Under the pieces are notes generated by a model. The model worked only from the letters and a program-made list of their open reading frames with translations. It was not told where the DNA came from and made no database searches. A stretch of DNA of 46,796 bases from Candidatus Woesearchaeota archaeon (GTDB taxonomy: Archaea; Nanobdellota; Nanobdellia; Woesearchaeales; ARS49), in assembly GCA_014729555.1 (NCBI GenBank), contig WJJT01000041.1, positions 1 through 46,796 of the forward strand, in the 5' to 3' direction. The first letter of the stretch is position 1, and each line of letters begins with the position of its first letter. The position numbers and the translations under genes are program-made. Shown one piece after another: positions 1 to 8,960 of this stretch.

Positions 1-1386
1 CCAGAGGGAACTATTCGCTTTAAGGTTGCGCAGATGCTTTCTGTCACTCTTATAAGTCCTCCTGATAATTCTGTTTTCACTATTTCAGGAACAACACTGA
101 ATGTCAGCCTGACCTGCAGGGTTTCAAATCTTTCTCCTGCAAACATAACTCAGGTTAAGCTTTATACTGATATTTTTGGGCCTTTCAGCATAACCCAGGT
201 TGTTAATGTGACAGGCCCTCCTCCTCACACTGTTGCTTTTAATGTTTCCAGTGTTCCTTTGGGAACTTATCAATGGAATTGTGAAGGCATAACTTCCACA
301 GGATTCAATGCTTTTGCTCCTTCAAACTGGCGTTTTACTGTAAGGACAACACCGCCAGCACCCACTCCTGGCGGAGGGGGAGGCGGTGCAGGACGGGTTC
401 AGCCTCCTGTTGTAGAGACTGCAGGGTTTCCTCTGCCGTGCATAATGCCTCCTGTTGGCCTGAAGAGCTGGTGGACTTTTGATTCAGGCCTGGATGATTT
501 CTGGAATGAATCCAATACAGGCCTGCCTGCTGGCCAGCCAAGATACATCAAAAGAAAAGATAATCTTGCTGTGGTTCTCAATGGAAAAGAGGATTACCTG
601 ATGGTTTCTCCTGAAAATGCATACAATGATTTTGCTCAGGGAACAATTGACGGCTGGATAAGTTACAGGAACAAGCAGGATTATGCAGTTATCTTTAGCT
701 ATTCAGATTCTTCAAAAAGCGAGGCTCTTGCAAAGCACCTGCAGCTGCGAATAAATCCTGGAGGCAATATCGAGTTAGAATACAGGGATGGAAAAAACTT
801 AAGGATTGTCCAGCCAGATGCAAAGTTTAATTTCAGGAAGAGTGCAAAGAAGTGGGTGCATTTTGCAGTAACTTATGAAAAAGGCGAGTACACCTGGTAC
901 CTGAATGGAGTGCAGTACGGCTCTAAGACTGTTGTTGAACAGGGCAGTCCTTTGTATTGGTTTAATGATTTAACCAGCAGTCCTGCCCTGTCTGGTGCGA
1001 TTGGTGCTGGTATTGAGGGCAGCCAGCCTGCTGATTTTTTCCATGGCAGTGTTGACGAGCTTGAGATTTACAATCGTGCTCTTGATTTTTATGAGGTTAA
1101 TGCTGTTTATTCAAGGTCTAAGTGCAAGATTAAGCCTCCTAAACCTCCTGTAAAAGAGCAGCCGGAACTGCCTGTTATAGAAGAGGCTGAAAAGGTTTTA
1201 AAAGAGACCAAGTTATACCAGCCTGAGCTAATCACTCCTATTCCTTGGTGGCTGTTATTGCTTGCCCTGCTTGGTATTGCAGCAGTCCTTTTTGCTTATT
1301 ACAAGGGCGTAAAGAATAAGCATACTGCTAAGAAAAAGCCAAAGAAATCAGGAAAGAAAAGAAAAAAACATAAAAGAAAGAAATAA
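1..1386 (+). CDS. LamG/concanavalin-like domain surface protein, C-terminal TM and Lys-rich tail; 5' end lies outside the window
   Basis: Frame is open to base 1 (PEGTIRFKVAQ before the first Met at 34). LamG-like region (WWTFDSGLDDFWNESNTG...VHFAVTYEKGEYTWYLNGVQYGS...GSVDELEIYNRAL), then TM WWLLLLALLGIAAVLFAYY and a KKKPKKSGKKRKKHKRKK tail. Confidence 0.85.
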   Translation, partial: PEGTIRFKVAQMLSVTLISPPDNSVFTISGTTLNVSLTCRVSNLSPANITQVKLYTDIFGPFSITQVVNVTGPPPHTVAFNVSSVPLGTYQWNCEGITSTGFNAFAPSNWRFTVRTTPPAPTPGGGGGGAGRVQPPVVETAGFPLPCIMPPVGLKSWWTFDSGLDDFWNESNTGLPAGQPRYIKRKDNLAVVLNGKEDYLMVSPENAYNDFAQGTIDGWISYRNKQDYAVIFSYSDSSKSEALAKHLQLRINPGGNIELEYRDGKNLRIVQPDAKFNFRKSAKKWVHFAVTYEKGEYTWYLNGVQYGSKTVVEQGSPLYWFNDLTSSPALSGAIGAGIEGSQPADFFHGSVDELEIYNRALDFYEVNAVYSRSKCKIKPPKPPVKEQPELPVIEEAEKVLKETKLYQPELITPIPWWLLLLALLGIAAVLFAYYKGVKNKHTAKKKPKKSGKKRKKHKRKK

Positions 1387-1388
1387 TT

Positions 1389-2489
1389 TTAGCGCATGCG
1401 TTTTCTAGTCTGCCTGCTGATGTTTCCTGTCCATTTCTTGACTACGTCTGATAGTATTAATGGTTCTGGAATGTCTCCTGATTTTTTCTTGCCAAGCCAT
1501 CTTGATAACAGGCCTACTTCTGAAACACATCTCTCGCTCAATATTGAGCCAAGCGCATCTTTCACAGCAGTCTTCAGCTCTTCTGCTGTCTGGTATCTGT
1601 TGTCCGGGTCTGTTTGCATGCATTTTTCTACTATGTCTCTTAGTTCTTGCAATGCTACTTTGCTTGTGTCTATCCTGTTTCTTCTGTCTCTTATTGGCGG
1701 TTCTCCTGTCAGTCCCTCGTATAGTATTCCTGCAAGAAGGTATATGTCTGTTCTTTCATCTGCAGCCATTCCCACTTTTTGCTCTGGCGCCATGTATGCT
1801 TCTGTGCCCATTATAGCGCCTTCTATTGTATTGACTTGTGCATTGACATTAAGCAGGGATATTTTGTCATCTGCTCCTGGTGTTTTTGTTTGCTGGCTTG
1901 TCAGTATTTTCGCAAGCCCCCAGTCTATTACTTTTAGTGCACCATATTTTCCTAATAGCACGTTTGCTGGTTTAATGTCCCTGTTTATTATTCTTTTTTT
2001 GTGCGCAACATCCATTGTGTCGCATATTTCATAGAATATCAATAAAAGTTCCTCATCCTGGAACTGCTGTGATGCTCGCACGAATTCTATTGCTTTTTCC
2101 AGGTCCTGCCCGTCTATGAATTCCATTGTCATGAAAGGGGCATACCCTGCAATTGTTCCAGCTTCATATACGCGCACAGTATGCGGGTGGTTCAGCTGTG
2201 CAGATACCTCTGATTCCAGCTGAAAGCGTGCTGCAAGGTCTTGCACAAGCCTTTTTGCAGTCTTTGCACCATGCATTTCGCGGTATTCCTTTTCTTTAGT
2301 AAAATCAAAGAATTTAAGCACGACTTTTCTGGAATATTCTAAGTCTGTTGCCCAGCGTACCTTGCTCATTCCTCCTTTTAAAGAGCCCCAGGTATTGTTC
2401 CTGCTGCCGTCTTCCATATCCATAGGAAAGCGTTCCTTGAACTCATCAATAGGCATGTCATACTTTATGTGATTAAAATTTCCAGCCAT
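1389..2489 (-). CDS. Ser/Thr protein kinase
   Basis: Kinase motifs NRDIKPANVLLGKYGALKVIDWGLAK, MGTEAYMAPEQ, DERTDIYLLAGILYEGLTGEPP. The ORF opens at 2537, but a TATA-like tatatatt adjoins that Met, so the downstream Met at 2489 (MAGNFNHIKYD) is the likelier start. Confidence 0.88.
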   Translation of the reverse strand: MAGNFNHIKYDMPIDEFKERFPMDMEDGSRNNTWGSLKGGMSKVRWATDLEYSRKVVLKFFDFTKEKEYREMHGAKTAKRLVQDLAARFQLESEVSAQLNHPHTVRVYEAGTIAGYAPFMTMEFIDGQDLEKAIEFVRASQQFQDEELLLIFYEICDTMDVAHKKRIINRDIKPANVLLGKYGALKVIDWGLAKILTSQQTKTPGADDKISLLNVNAQVNTIEGAIMGTEAYMAPEQKVGMAADERTDIYLLAGILYEGLTGEPPIRDRRNRIDTSKVALQELRDIVEKCMQTDPDNRYQTAEELKTAVKDALGSILSERCVSEVGLLSRWLGKKKSGDIPEPLILSDVVKKWTGNISRQTRKRMR

Positions 2490-2575
2490 AATTGATAATA
2501 AAATCTCTTTTCTTTTAAATTGATTGCGAGTCTCCAATATATAGAAACGAAATCCTGAAAAATTTGTTTTTAGAG

Positions 2576-2666
2576 AGTTCCAAAAATGCTTTTGGCATTT
2601 TTCGAAAGCTATAAAAAATCGCAGATTTTTTAAGGTTCAAAAATTGTGTAAACAATTTTCGAAACC
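2576..2666. repeat. Three consecutive AT-rich stem-loops between divergent genes
   Basis: aaaaatgc(2582-2589)/gcattttt(2595-2602); aaaaaatc(2613-2620)/gatttttt(2624-2631); ggttcaaaaattgt...acaattttcgaaacc (2634-2666). Confidence 0.75.
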
Positions 2667-2748
2667 TTTTTAAATGACAAGTAATTTCTGGATATTCGAG
2701 AGAAAAGGAGCGAGAGTAAAAAGAGATTGCTTTTTTCTCACCAAATGA

Positions 2749-3111
2749 ATGGTGTTTTCAATGGCAAAAATTAAACCTGTTTTACCGAGTTTAAGAGAAA
2801 AAAAACGGTATCTGGCTTTTGAGATAATCTCAAAAGAGCCGATTAAGGACTTTTCAGATGTTTCCAGGGCTGTTTGGAAGGCTTTACTAGATTTATCTGG
2901 TGTTCTGGGCGCTGCAAAAGCAGGAATCTGGCTCTTGAGCGATAAATTTTATAAAGATAAGCAAAAAGGCCTTATCAAGGTGAATCACAGGAATGTTGAT
3001 TTGCTTAAGTCTGCTTTATGCACAATAAGGCAGATTAATGGAACTGATGTTATTGTACGCTCAGTTGGTTTGAGCGGGATTTTGAAAAAAGCAGAAAAGG
3101 TGATGACATAA
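2749..3111 (+). CDS. rnp2: Ribonuclease P protein component 2 (Pop5/Rpp14 family)
   Basis: LPSLREKKRYLAFEIISKEP... pattern and position directly upstream of psmA. The start may be Met at 2761 (MAKIKP). Confidence 0.85.
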   Translation: MVFSMAKIKPVLPSLREKKRYLAFEIISKEPIKDFSDVSRAVWKALLDLSGVLGAAKAGIWLLSDKFYKDKQKGLIKVNHRNVDLLKSALCTIRQINGTDVIVRSVGLSGILKKAEKVMT

Positions 3112-3842
3112 TGCAGGCAATGCCTCATCAATTAATGGGTTATGACAGGGCGATTACAATGTTCAGCCCTGATGGAAGATTACTGCAGGTAGAGTATGCA
3201 AAGAAGACTGTTAGGCAGGGTTCTACTGCAATTGGTATAGTGTGCAAGGATGGTGTTCTTCTTGTTGCAGACAAAAGAATCGCTGAAAAATTGATAATTC
3301 CAGAGTCTGTTGAAAAGATTTTCAAGATGGATAATCATATTGGAGCAACTGCTTCTGGTATTTTGTCAGACGCAAGGGTTTTGATAGAGCGCGGCCAGTT
3401 AAAGGCCCAGCAGCACAGTGTTACGTATGATACCCCTGTTGACGTGATTACTATTGTCAAGGAGATTTGCTCTCTGCAGCAGATTTGCACTCAGTCAGCA
3501 GGATTAAGGCCTTTTGGCGTCTCTATCCTGGTCGCAGGAATTGACAGGGATGGTCCTGCCTTGTTTGAGACAGACCCCACTGGTATTTATTTTCAGTACC
3601 AGGCAACTGCTATCGGCGAGGGTGAGATAGAGGTAGAGGAGATACTTAACAAGGAGTATAGCACGAGTATGACTATTGAGGACGGTCTTAAGCTTGCCTT
3701 GTCTGCATTGATGAAAGTTCTTGGAAAGGATTTCAGCACTCAGAGGATTGATGCTGCTTATATCAAGACAGATGAGAAAATGTTTACCCAGGTCAAGAAG
3801 GACAGGCTTGACAAGGTCTGCAAGGAATGTAAGAAAAAATGA
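3111..3842 (+). CDS. psmA: Proteasome subunit alpha
   Basis: [34 protein letters not shown] signature. Confidence 0.97.
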   Translation: MQAMPHQLMGYDRAITMFSPDGRLLQVEYAKKTVRQGSTAIGIVCKDGVLLVADKRIAEKLIIPESVEKIFKMDNHIGATASGILSDARVLIERGQLKAQQHSVTYDTPVDVITIVKEICSLQQICTQSAGLRPFGVSILVAGIDRDGPALFETDPTGIYFQYQATAIGEGEIEVEEILNKEYSTSMTIEDGLKLALSALMKVLGKDFSTQRIDAAYIKTDEKMFTQVKKDRLDKVCKECKKK

Positions 3843-4534
3843 GTTCAGACAGTATTAATGTTGCCAGGTTAAAGAAAGGCTCAGATGTTTTTGAGGTTGT
3901 GGTAGACCCTGACAAGGCTGTTTTGGCAAGGCAGAATCCTGAATTAGCAGGTGATGCCCTGTCTTTTCCAAGAGTGTTTTCAGATGCAAAAAAAGGCCTT
4001 CAGGCCTCTGATGAAAAACTGCAGAAACTGTTCAAGACAACAGATCCTGTAGAGGTTGCAAAGGTGATTATCAAGGAAGGAGATATCCAGGTGACCTCTG
4101 AATACAGGCAGAAGATGGTTGAGCAGAAGAAAAAGCAGTTGATTAACAGGATTCACAAGTATGGTGTTGATCCAAGGACTAATGCTCCGCATCCTGCCTC
4201 AAGGATTGAGGCTGCACTGGAGCAGGCAAAAGTCAGGATTGATGAGTTAAAGAGTGTTGATGTTCAGGTCAAGGATGCTCTTAAGAAGCTTCAGCCGGTG
4301 ATTCCGATTAAATTTGTAACAAAGGATATAGAGCTTGTGATTCCTGCGCAGCATGCTGCAAAGGCATACTCTGCCATTAAGATGCTTGGAAAGATAAAGA
4401 AAGAATCCTGGAATTCTGACGGCTCATGGAGAGGTGTTATTGAGGTTCCTGGGGGAATAGAGCAGGAGGTTTACGACAGGCTGAACAGTATTACGCATGG
4501 AGAGGTTCAGGCTAAAATAGTATCAATAAGGTGA
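3839..4534 (+). CDS. sdo1: SBDS-family ribosome maturation protein
   Basis: [50 protein letters not shown]; overlaps the psmA stop (ATGA). Confidence 0.95.
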   Translation: MSSDSINVARLKKGSDVFEVVVDPDKAVLARQNPELAGDALSFPRVFSDAKKGLQASDEKLQKLFKTTDPVEVAKVIIKEGDIQVTSEYRQKMVEQKKKQLINRIHKYGVDPRTNAPHPASRIEAALEQAKVRIDELKSVDVQVKDALKKLQPVIPIKFVTKDIELVIPAQHAAKAYSAIKMLGKIKKESWNSDGSWRGVIEVPGGIEQEVYDRLNSITHGEVQAKIVSIR

Positions 4535-5268
4535 AGAAGATGACAGATAAACTAAAAATTAAAAACAAGGAAATTGCAGTGCCTGGAGAGGTGCTTGCAG
4601 AAGGCATGGGCTTTGTACCCAGCAAGGGTATCAGCAGAGAGAATGACAAGCTCGTTGCAGAACAGGTTGGCATGATAGGCATTGAGGGAAAGGTGATAAA
4701 GCTGATTTCTCTGCGGGGTGTTTACATCCCTAAAGCCGGTGACAAGATTATTGCAAAAGTGATTGATGTGCTGATGACTGGCTGGCGTCTTGACATAAGA
4801 GGCCCGTACTCAGCAGTGCTGTCAATGAAGGATGCCACAAGCGACTTTATCCAGCGCGGGGCAGACCTTACGCAGTATTTTGCGCTTGGTGACTATGTGC
4901 TTACAAAGATTACAAATGTTACAAGCCAGAAGCTTGTTGATGTCACAATGAAAGGCCCTGGCCTGAGAAAACTCAAGGGCGGAAGAATACTAAAGGTTAA
5001 CTCTCACAAGGTTCCGAGAGTTATAGGAAAAGATGGCTCTATGGTTGTGATGATAAAGCAGGCAACTGGGTGCAATATCCTGGTTGGCCAGAATGGCTGG
5101 ATTTGGCTTGACGGTGAGCCTAAGCAGGAAGTCATTGCTGAAAAGGCTATCAAGAAGATAGAGTCAGAGGCGCATCTGTCTGGATTGACAGACAGGATCA
5201 AGGATTTTCTTGAAAAGCAGACTAAAAAGAAAATAACAGTTGAGGGTGGAAAAAATGAAAAGAACTGA
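4531..5268 (+). CDS. rrp4: Exosome RNA-binding subunit Rrp4
   Basis: [18 protein letters not shown]1-type and KH domains ([33 protein letters not shown]). GTG at 4531 or ATG at 4540. Confidence 0.95.
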   Translation: MKKMTDKLKIKNKEIAVPGEVLAEGMGFVPSKGISRENDKLVAEQVGMIGIEGKVIKLISLRGVYIPKAGDKIIAKVIDVLMTGWRLDIRGPYSAVLSMKDATSDFIQRGADLTQYFALGDYVLTKITNVTSQKLVDVTMKGPGLRKLKGGRILKVNSHKVPRVIGKDGSMVVMIKQATGCNILVGQNGWIWLDGEPKQEVIAEKAIKKIESEAHLSGLTDRIKDFLEKQTKKKITVEGGKNEKN

Positions 5269-5944
5269 TGGAAGAACACCTGATCAGATGAGGCCTATAA
5301 AGGCAGAAGTGGGTGTAATCCCTAATGCAGACGGCAGTGCAATGTTCAGCGCTGGAAAAACAATCGCTTATGCAGCTGTTTACGGCCCAAGAGAGATGTA
5401 TCCCAGATTTATGCAAAATCCTAAGCAGGGTGTTTTGAGATGCACATATAACATGATGCCTTTTTCAGGCCATGGTGACAGGGTTAGGCCTGGAGGCTCA
5501 AGAAGATCCAAGGAGATATCTGCTGTTACAGAGAATGCATTAAGGCCTGTTCTGGACTTGAGCGACTACCCTAATGCAGCTGTTGATGTTTTTATAGAGC
5601 TCACTCAGACAGACGGCGGCACAAGGTGTGCTGGCATAACTGCAGCAGCAATGGCTCTTGCAGATGCAGGTCTTAAGATGAAGGATCTTGTTTCAGCAAT
5701 GTCTATGGGCATGCTTGAGGGAGAGATGGTTGTAGATATCAATGGCACAGAGGATTGTGTGCTTGGTGCAACTGATGTTCCTATTGCGCTTATTCCAAAC
5801 ATGGACAAGATATCTTTGCTGCAATTGGACGGTGAGATTTCAAGAGAGACACTGAAGAAACTGCTGGACACAGGCAAGAAGAAATGCCTTGAGATTTATA
5901 AGGCACAGCAGAATGCATTAAAGGAAAAATACAAGGTTGATTAA
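5255..5944 (+). CDS. rrp41: Exosome catalytic subunit Rrp41
   Basis: [35 protein letters not shown]; RNase PH fold; ATG at 5255 preceded by gagggtgga. Confidence 0.96.
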   Translation: MKRTDGRTPDQMRPIKAEVGVIPNADGSAMFSAGKTIAYAAVYGPREMYPRFMQNPKQGVLRCTYNMMPFSGHGDRVRPGGSRRSKEISAVTENALRPVLDLSDYPNAAVDVFIELTQTDGGTRCAGITAAAMALADAGLKMKDLVSAMSMGMLEGEMVVDINGTEDCVLGATDVPIALIPNMDKISLLQLDGEISRETLKKLLDTGKKKCLEIYKAQQNALKEKYKVD

Positions 5945-5945
5945 A

Positions 5946-6716
5946 ATGGCAGAAAAAGAACATATATTAAAATCATTGAAAGCAGGAGTGAGATATGACG
6001 GCAGGAAGCTGCTTGATTACAGAGAGGTTTCTGTAGAGCCTAATGTGACAAATGCAGAAGGAAGCGCAAGAGTCAAGATAGGGGATACAGAGGTTCTTGT
6101 TGGTGTAAAGCTGGCTGTTGAAGAGCCTTATCCAGACACTCCTGAAGAGGGAAAGCTGATGGTCAATACAGAGCTAAGGCCTATTGCAAGCCCTGATTTT
6201 GAGTCAGGCCCGCCTGGAGAGCAGGCGATTGACATTGCAAGGGTTGTTGACAGGGGCTTGAGAGAGAGCAAGGCCCTTGCTCCAGAAAAGCTCTGCATCA
6301 AGGCAGGAGAAAAGGTTTGGAGTGTCATGATTGATGTTGTTCCACTGAATGACGCAGGCAACATTCTTGATGCAGCCTCTATTGGCGCGCTTGCTGCCCT
6401 GAAAAACACGAGATTTCCTGTGGTGAAAGAGGACGGTAATATTGACTGGGAGGCTGAGCTTACAGACAAGAAGCTTGAGCTTGGCAAAGAGCCTATTGAG
6501 GTAACTGTGCTTAAAATAGGGGAGTTTTATATAGTTGACCCTATCTTAAAGGAAGAAGAGCTTGCAGATACCAGTATAACTATTGCTGTTTCAAAAGAAG
6601 GCCTGGTTTATGCAATGCAGAAGCGGGGAGATTCCCCTTTGTCAGTTGATGAGATAGATAAGATGGTTGAGATTGCAGTTAAGAAGTCTGGTGAGTTGAG
6701 AAAAATCATTGGGTGA
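5946..6716 (+). CDS. rrp42: Exosome subunit Rrp42
   Basis: GVRYDGRKLLDYREVSVEPNVTNAEGSARVKIGDTEVLVGVK; follows rrp41. Confidence 0.95.
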   Translation: MAEKEHILKSLKAGVRYDGRKLLDYREVSVEPNVTNAEGSARVKIGDTEVLVGVKLAVEEPYPDTPEEGKLMVNTELRPIASPDFESGPPGEQAIDIARVVDRGLRESKALAPEKLCIKAGEKVWSVMIDVVPLNDAGNILDAASIGALAALKNTRFPVVKEDGNIDWEAELTDKKLELGKEPIEVTVLKIGEFYIVDPILKEEELADTSITIAVSKEGLVYAMQKRGDSPLSVDEIDKMVEIAVKKSGELRKIIG

Positions 6717-6722
6717 TTGCTT

Positions 6723-6956
6723 ATGTCAGAAGAGAAATACACAAAATTTGAGGTTGCCAGGATGCTTGGCTCAAGAGCCCTGCAGATTTCCATGGGAGCC
6801 CCTTTTTTGGTAAAGCTTTCAGAAAAGCAGCTGGAGGATCTTTCATTTAATCCTATTGAGATTGCAAAGCTTGAATTAGAGCAGGATGCTCTTCCCTTGA
6901 CTGTCAAGAGGCCTTTGCCTGGCAAGAAAAAGGCTTCTGGAAAGCCTGCTGCTTGA
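6723..6956 (+). CDS. rpoK: DNA-directed RNA polymerase subunit K (Rpb6)
   Basis: YTKFEVARMLGSRALQISMGAPFLV...PIEIAKLELEQDALPLTVKRPLP. Confidence 0.93.
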   Translation: MSEEKYTKFEVARMLGSRALQISMGAPFLVKLSEKQLEDLSFNPIEIAKLELEQDALPLTVKRPLPGKKKASGKPAA

Positions 6957-6972
6957 TTTTTTTATTTTATTT

Positions 6973-7860
6973 TTATCTTGTTCTTTTGTATATTTTCCAG
7001 CGCGCGTATGTTTCTTTAAGTTCCTGCATTTTTTTCCTGTTCCTGAATAATTTGTATTCCATCACTTTCTCAATGCTTTTTATTTCATTTATGGCTATCT
7101 GGTCTGGTGTATTGCGAGGGTTATATCTGGAGTTTATTCCAAGCATGTGAAGCGCAGTATTGACTGCAGAAAGAAGGCATTCATTTCCTGATTTTGTTAT
7201 TGTTATTCTTGGCTGCACTCTTAGTATTCGTGATTTTTGTGTTGTTCTTGGTATGTAGCTTGGTGTGGCTCTTGAATCAAAGAATCCCTGCAGATACTTG
7301 ATAAGCAGATTTTGTTGCTGCATAAACTCTTTTGGTATGCTTGTGTTGTCCTCTGTTGCCTCTTTTATAAGGCTCATTAGGTTTTTTGAGTCGTAATATA
7401 CCCTTTCTGCGCTGCGGCTGGCATAATGTACTGTTGCTTGGGAGTATTTTAGCTTGAGAGCATTCAGGCTTTGCTTCACTGTTTTCTCCAGTCCTTTGTC
7501 ATTTGTGGCTATTGTAAATCTCTCTGGGTGTATTTCTTCAACTTTTGACTGGTAAACTCCAAGGAGATATGCAAACTGCAGTCTTTGCTTTAGTCTTGCA
7601 GGTATTTCTTTTGTTCTTGTAGCTGACTGCCTGAAAGACAGGGGTGTTATTCCTCTTTTAATCCAGCCGTATACTGTTGAGAAACAGTCCATTAATTCAC
7701 AGCATTCCCTGTATGTTTTGCCTTGGAGAAGAAGAAAAATGCCTTTGTCAAATCTTTGCAGGTCTTTCTGCATCAGTGCAGAATTGTTGCTCAAGAGGCT
7801 TCTTTTTTTGAATGTTTTGTGCACTTCTTCCTTTCTTTCTAAAAGTTCCTGCCTGTTCAT
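6973..7860 (-). CDS. LAGLIDADG-fold protein with N-terminal HTH-like region, probably not an active nuclease
   Basis: Two LAGLIDADG-like helices: AYLLGVYQSKVEE and KYLQGFFDSRATPS. Start MNRQELLERKEE at 7860; the longer ORF start would overlap the divergent DUF357 gene. Confidence 0.7.
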   Translation of the reverse strand: MNRQELLERKEEVHKTFKKRSLLSNNSALMQKDLQRFDKGIFLLLQGKTYRECCELMDCFSTVYGWIKRGITPLSFRQSATRTKEIPARLKQRLQFAYLLGVYQSKVEEIHPERFTIATNDKGLEKTVKQSLNALKLKYSQATVHYASRSAERVYYDSKNLMSLIKEATEDNTSIPKEFMQQQNLLIKYLQGFFDSRATPSYIPRTTQKSRILRVQPRITITKSGNECLLSAVNTALHMLGINSRYNPRNTPDQIAINEIKSIEKVMEYKLFRNRKKMQELKETYARWKIYKRTR

Positions 7861-7912
7861 TGTTATGGTTATGTGGGGAAACTTTATAAATCTTAAGTTA
7901 CTTTCTGAATTT

Positions 7913-8296
7913 ATGGACAAGATAACCAATGAGAAGCTTGACAGGTATTTTGATGTTACCAAGAGGGCTTTAGCTAAAGTAAAGATAGGCGAGAAGCAGG
8001 ATTTTGACTGGAAAGAAAAAGCAGAAGATTTCTTAGACATGTCAGAAATGCAGGGCATTTCTGAGCATGCTCAAAAACCGCATGATAAGGATAAGTGCAA
8101 CTGCAGGCACTGCCAAGCAGTGGTGGTTTTTGACATGGCTAAGAGATACTTTGAGGATGCAAAGCACTTCAGGGAAAAAGGTGATGTTGTGACTGCCTTT
8201 GCTGCTTTAAACTACGCGCATGGCTGGCTTGATGCAGGCGCCAGACTAGGGTTGTTTGATGTCGGAAGGGATTCAGAGCTTTTCACAGTGGATTAG
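7913..8296 (+). CDS. DUF357 domain protein
   Basis: CNCRHCQAVVVFDMAKRYFEDAKHFREKGDVVTAFAALNYAHGWLDAGARLGLFDV; ATG at 7913 with TATA-like ctttataaatc about 30 nt upstream. Confidence 0.8.
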   Translation: MDKITNEKLDRYFDVTKRALAKVKIGEKQDFDWKEKAEDFLDMSEMQGISEHAQKPHDKDKCNCRHCQAVVVFDMAKRYFEDAKHFREKGDVVTAFAALNYAHGWLDAGARLGLFDVGRDSELFTVD

Positions 8297-8302
8297 GTTT
8301 GA

Positions 8303-8386
8303 ACTACAATAGCGATATCAAGCAAAAATGCCTTGTTTGATGTCGGCGGCAACAATGAATTGTTCACAGTTGATGAAAAGATTTAA
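8303..8386 (+). pseudogene. Duplicated C-terminal tail of the DUF357 protein (fragment)
   Basis: In frame with the upstream gene, after TAG(8294-8296) and gtt-tga: TTIAISSKNALFDVGGNNELFTVDEKI*, compared with ARLGLFDVGRDSELFTVD* of the intact gene. Confidence 0.7.
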
Positions 8387-8411
8387 ATAAGCCAAACTTA
8401 ATTTCTATAGT

Positions 8412-8960
8412 ATGCGTAAGGTAATAAAAGAGGATATAATTGCTGTGTTAAAGAAAGCAGTGGCCATACTTAATTCTGCTGAGGCGCCTGTCCAGGACCT
8501 GAGCGAATTGAGCAATCATGTTATTCATGATGCATCTATCTTTCAGGATGAGGATTCTGTCTCTATTGCTGTTTTGATTTATGCGCTTTCAAATGTCGCA
8601 GAATATTGTCATGAGAAAAACATCAGTTACCAGCCCTTGATTAAGAATGTTGAGAAAGCGCATGATAAGCTTGAAAAGAACGACATAACAAATTACAGGA
8701 AGACCATAAAACTGCTGTTCAGGCAGATAAAGGATATTGACAAGAAGCTGAAGGTTTATGTCAAGGAAGTGATTGACAGGGCAAGGATAAAGAAAGGAAG
8801 CAAGCTTCACCAGCACGGAATCAGTATTGCAAAGGCCTCAGAGCTTCTCGGCTTGACTCAGTGGGAATTGCAGGATTATGTGGGCAAGCAGAAGTATTTT
8901 GATATCAGGGAGATCCCTGCAAAAAAAAGATTAAAGACTGCGAGGGAGATGTTTAAATGA
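8412..8960 (+). CDS. Conserved-looking helical protein with C-terminal HTH-like segment, paired with a PIN protein
   Basis: HQHGISIAKASELLGLTQWELQDYVGK resembles the short HTH of antitoxin-like proteins; its TGA overlaps the ATG of the next gene. Confidence 0.65.
   Translation: MRKVIKEDIIAVLKKAVAILNSAEAPVQDLSELSNHVIHDASIFQDEDSVSIAVLIYALSNVAEYCHEKNISYQPLIKNVEKAHDKLEKNDITNYRKTIKLLFRQIKDIDKKLKVYVKEVIDRARIKKGSKLHQHGISIAKASELLGLTQWELQDYVGKQKYFDIREIPAKKRLKTAREMFK

Noticed and set aside
1396-2034. 212-aa + strand ORF opposite the kinase
   Set aside because: Antisense shadow of a clearly recognisable kinase; Ser/Leu/Phe-rich translation with no domain signature.
6973-8058. Full 361-aa ORF start for the LAGLIDADG protein
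   Set aside because: The N-terminal 66 codons overlap the DUF357 promoter and gene; Met at 7860 is the better start.
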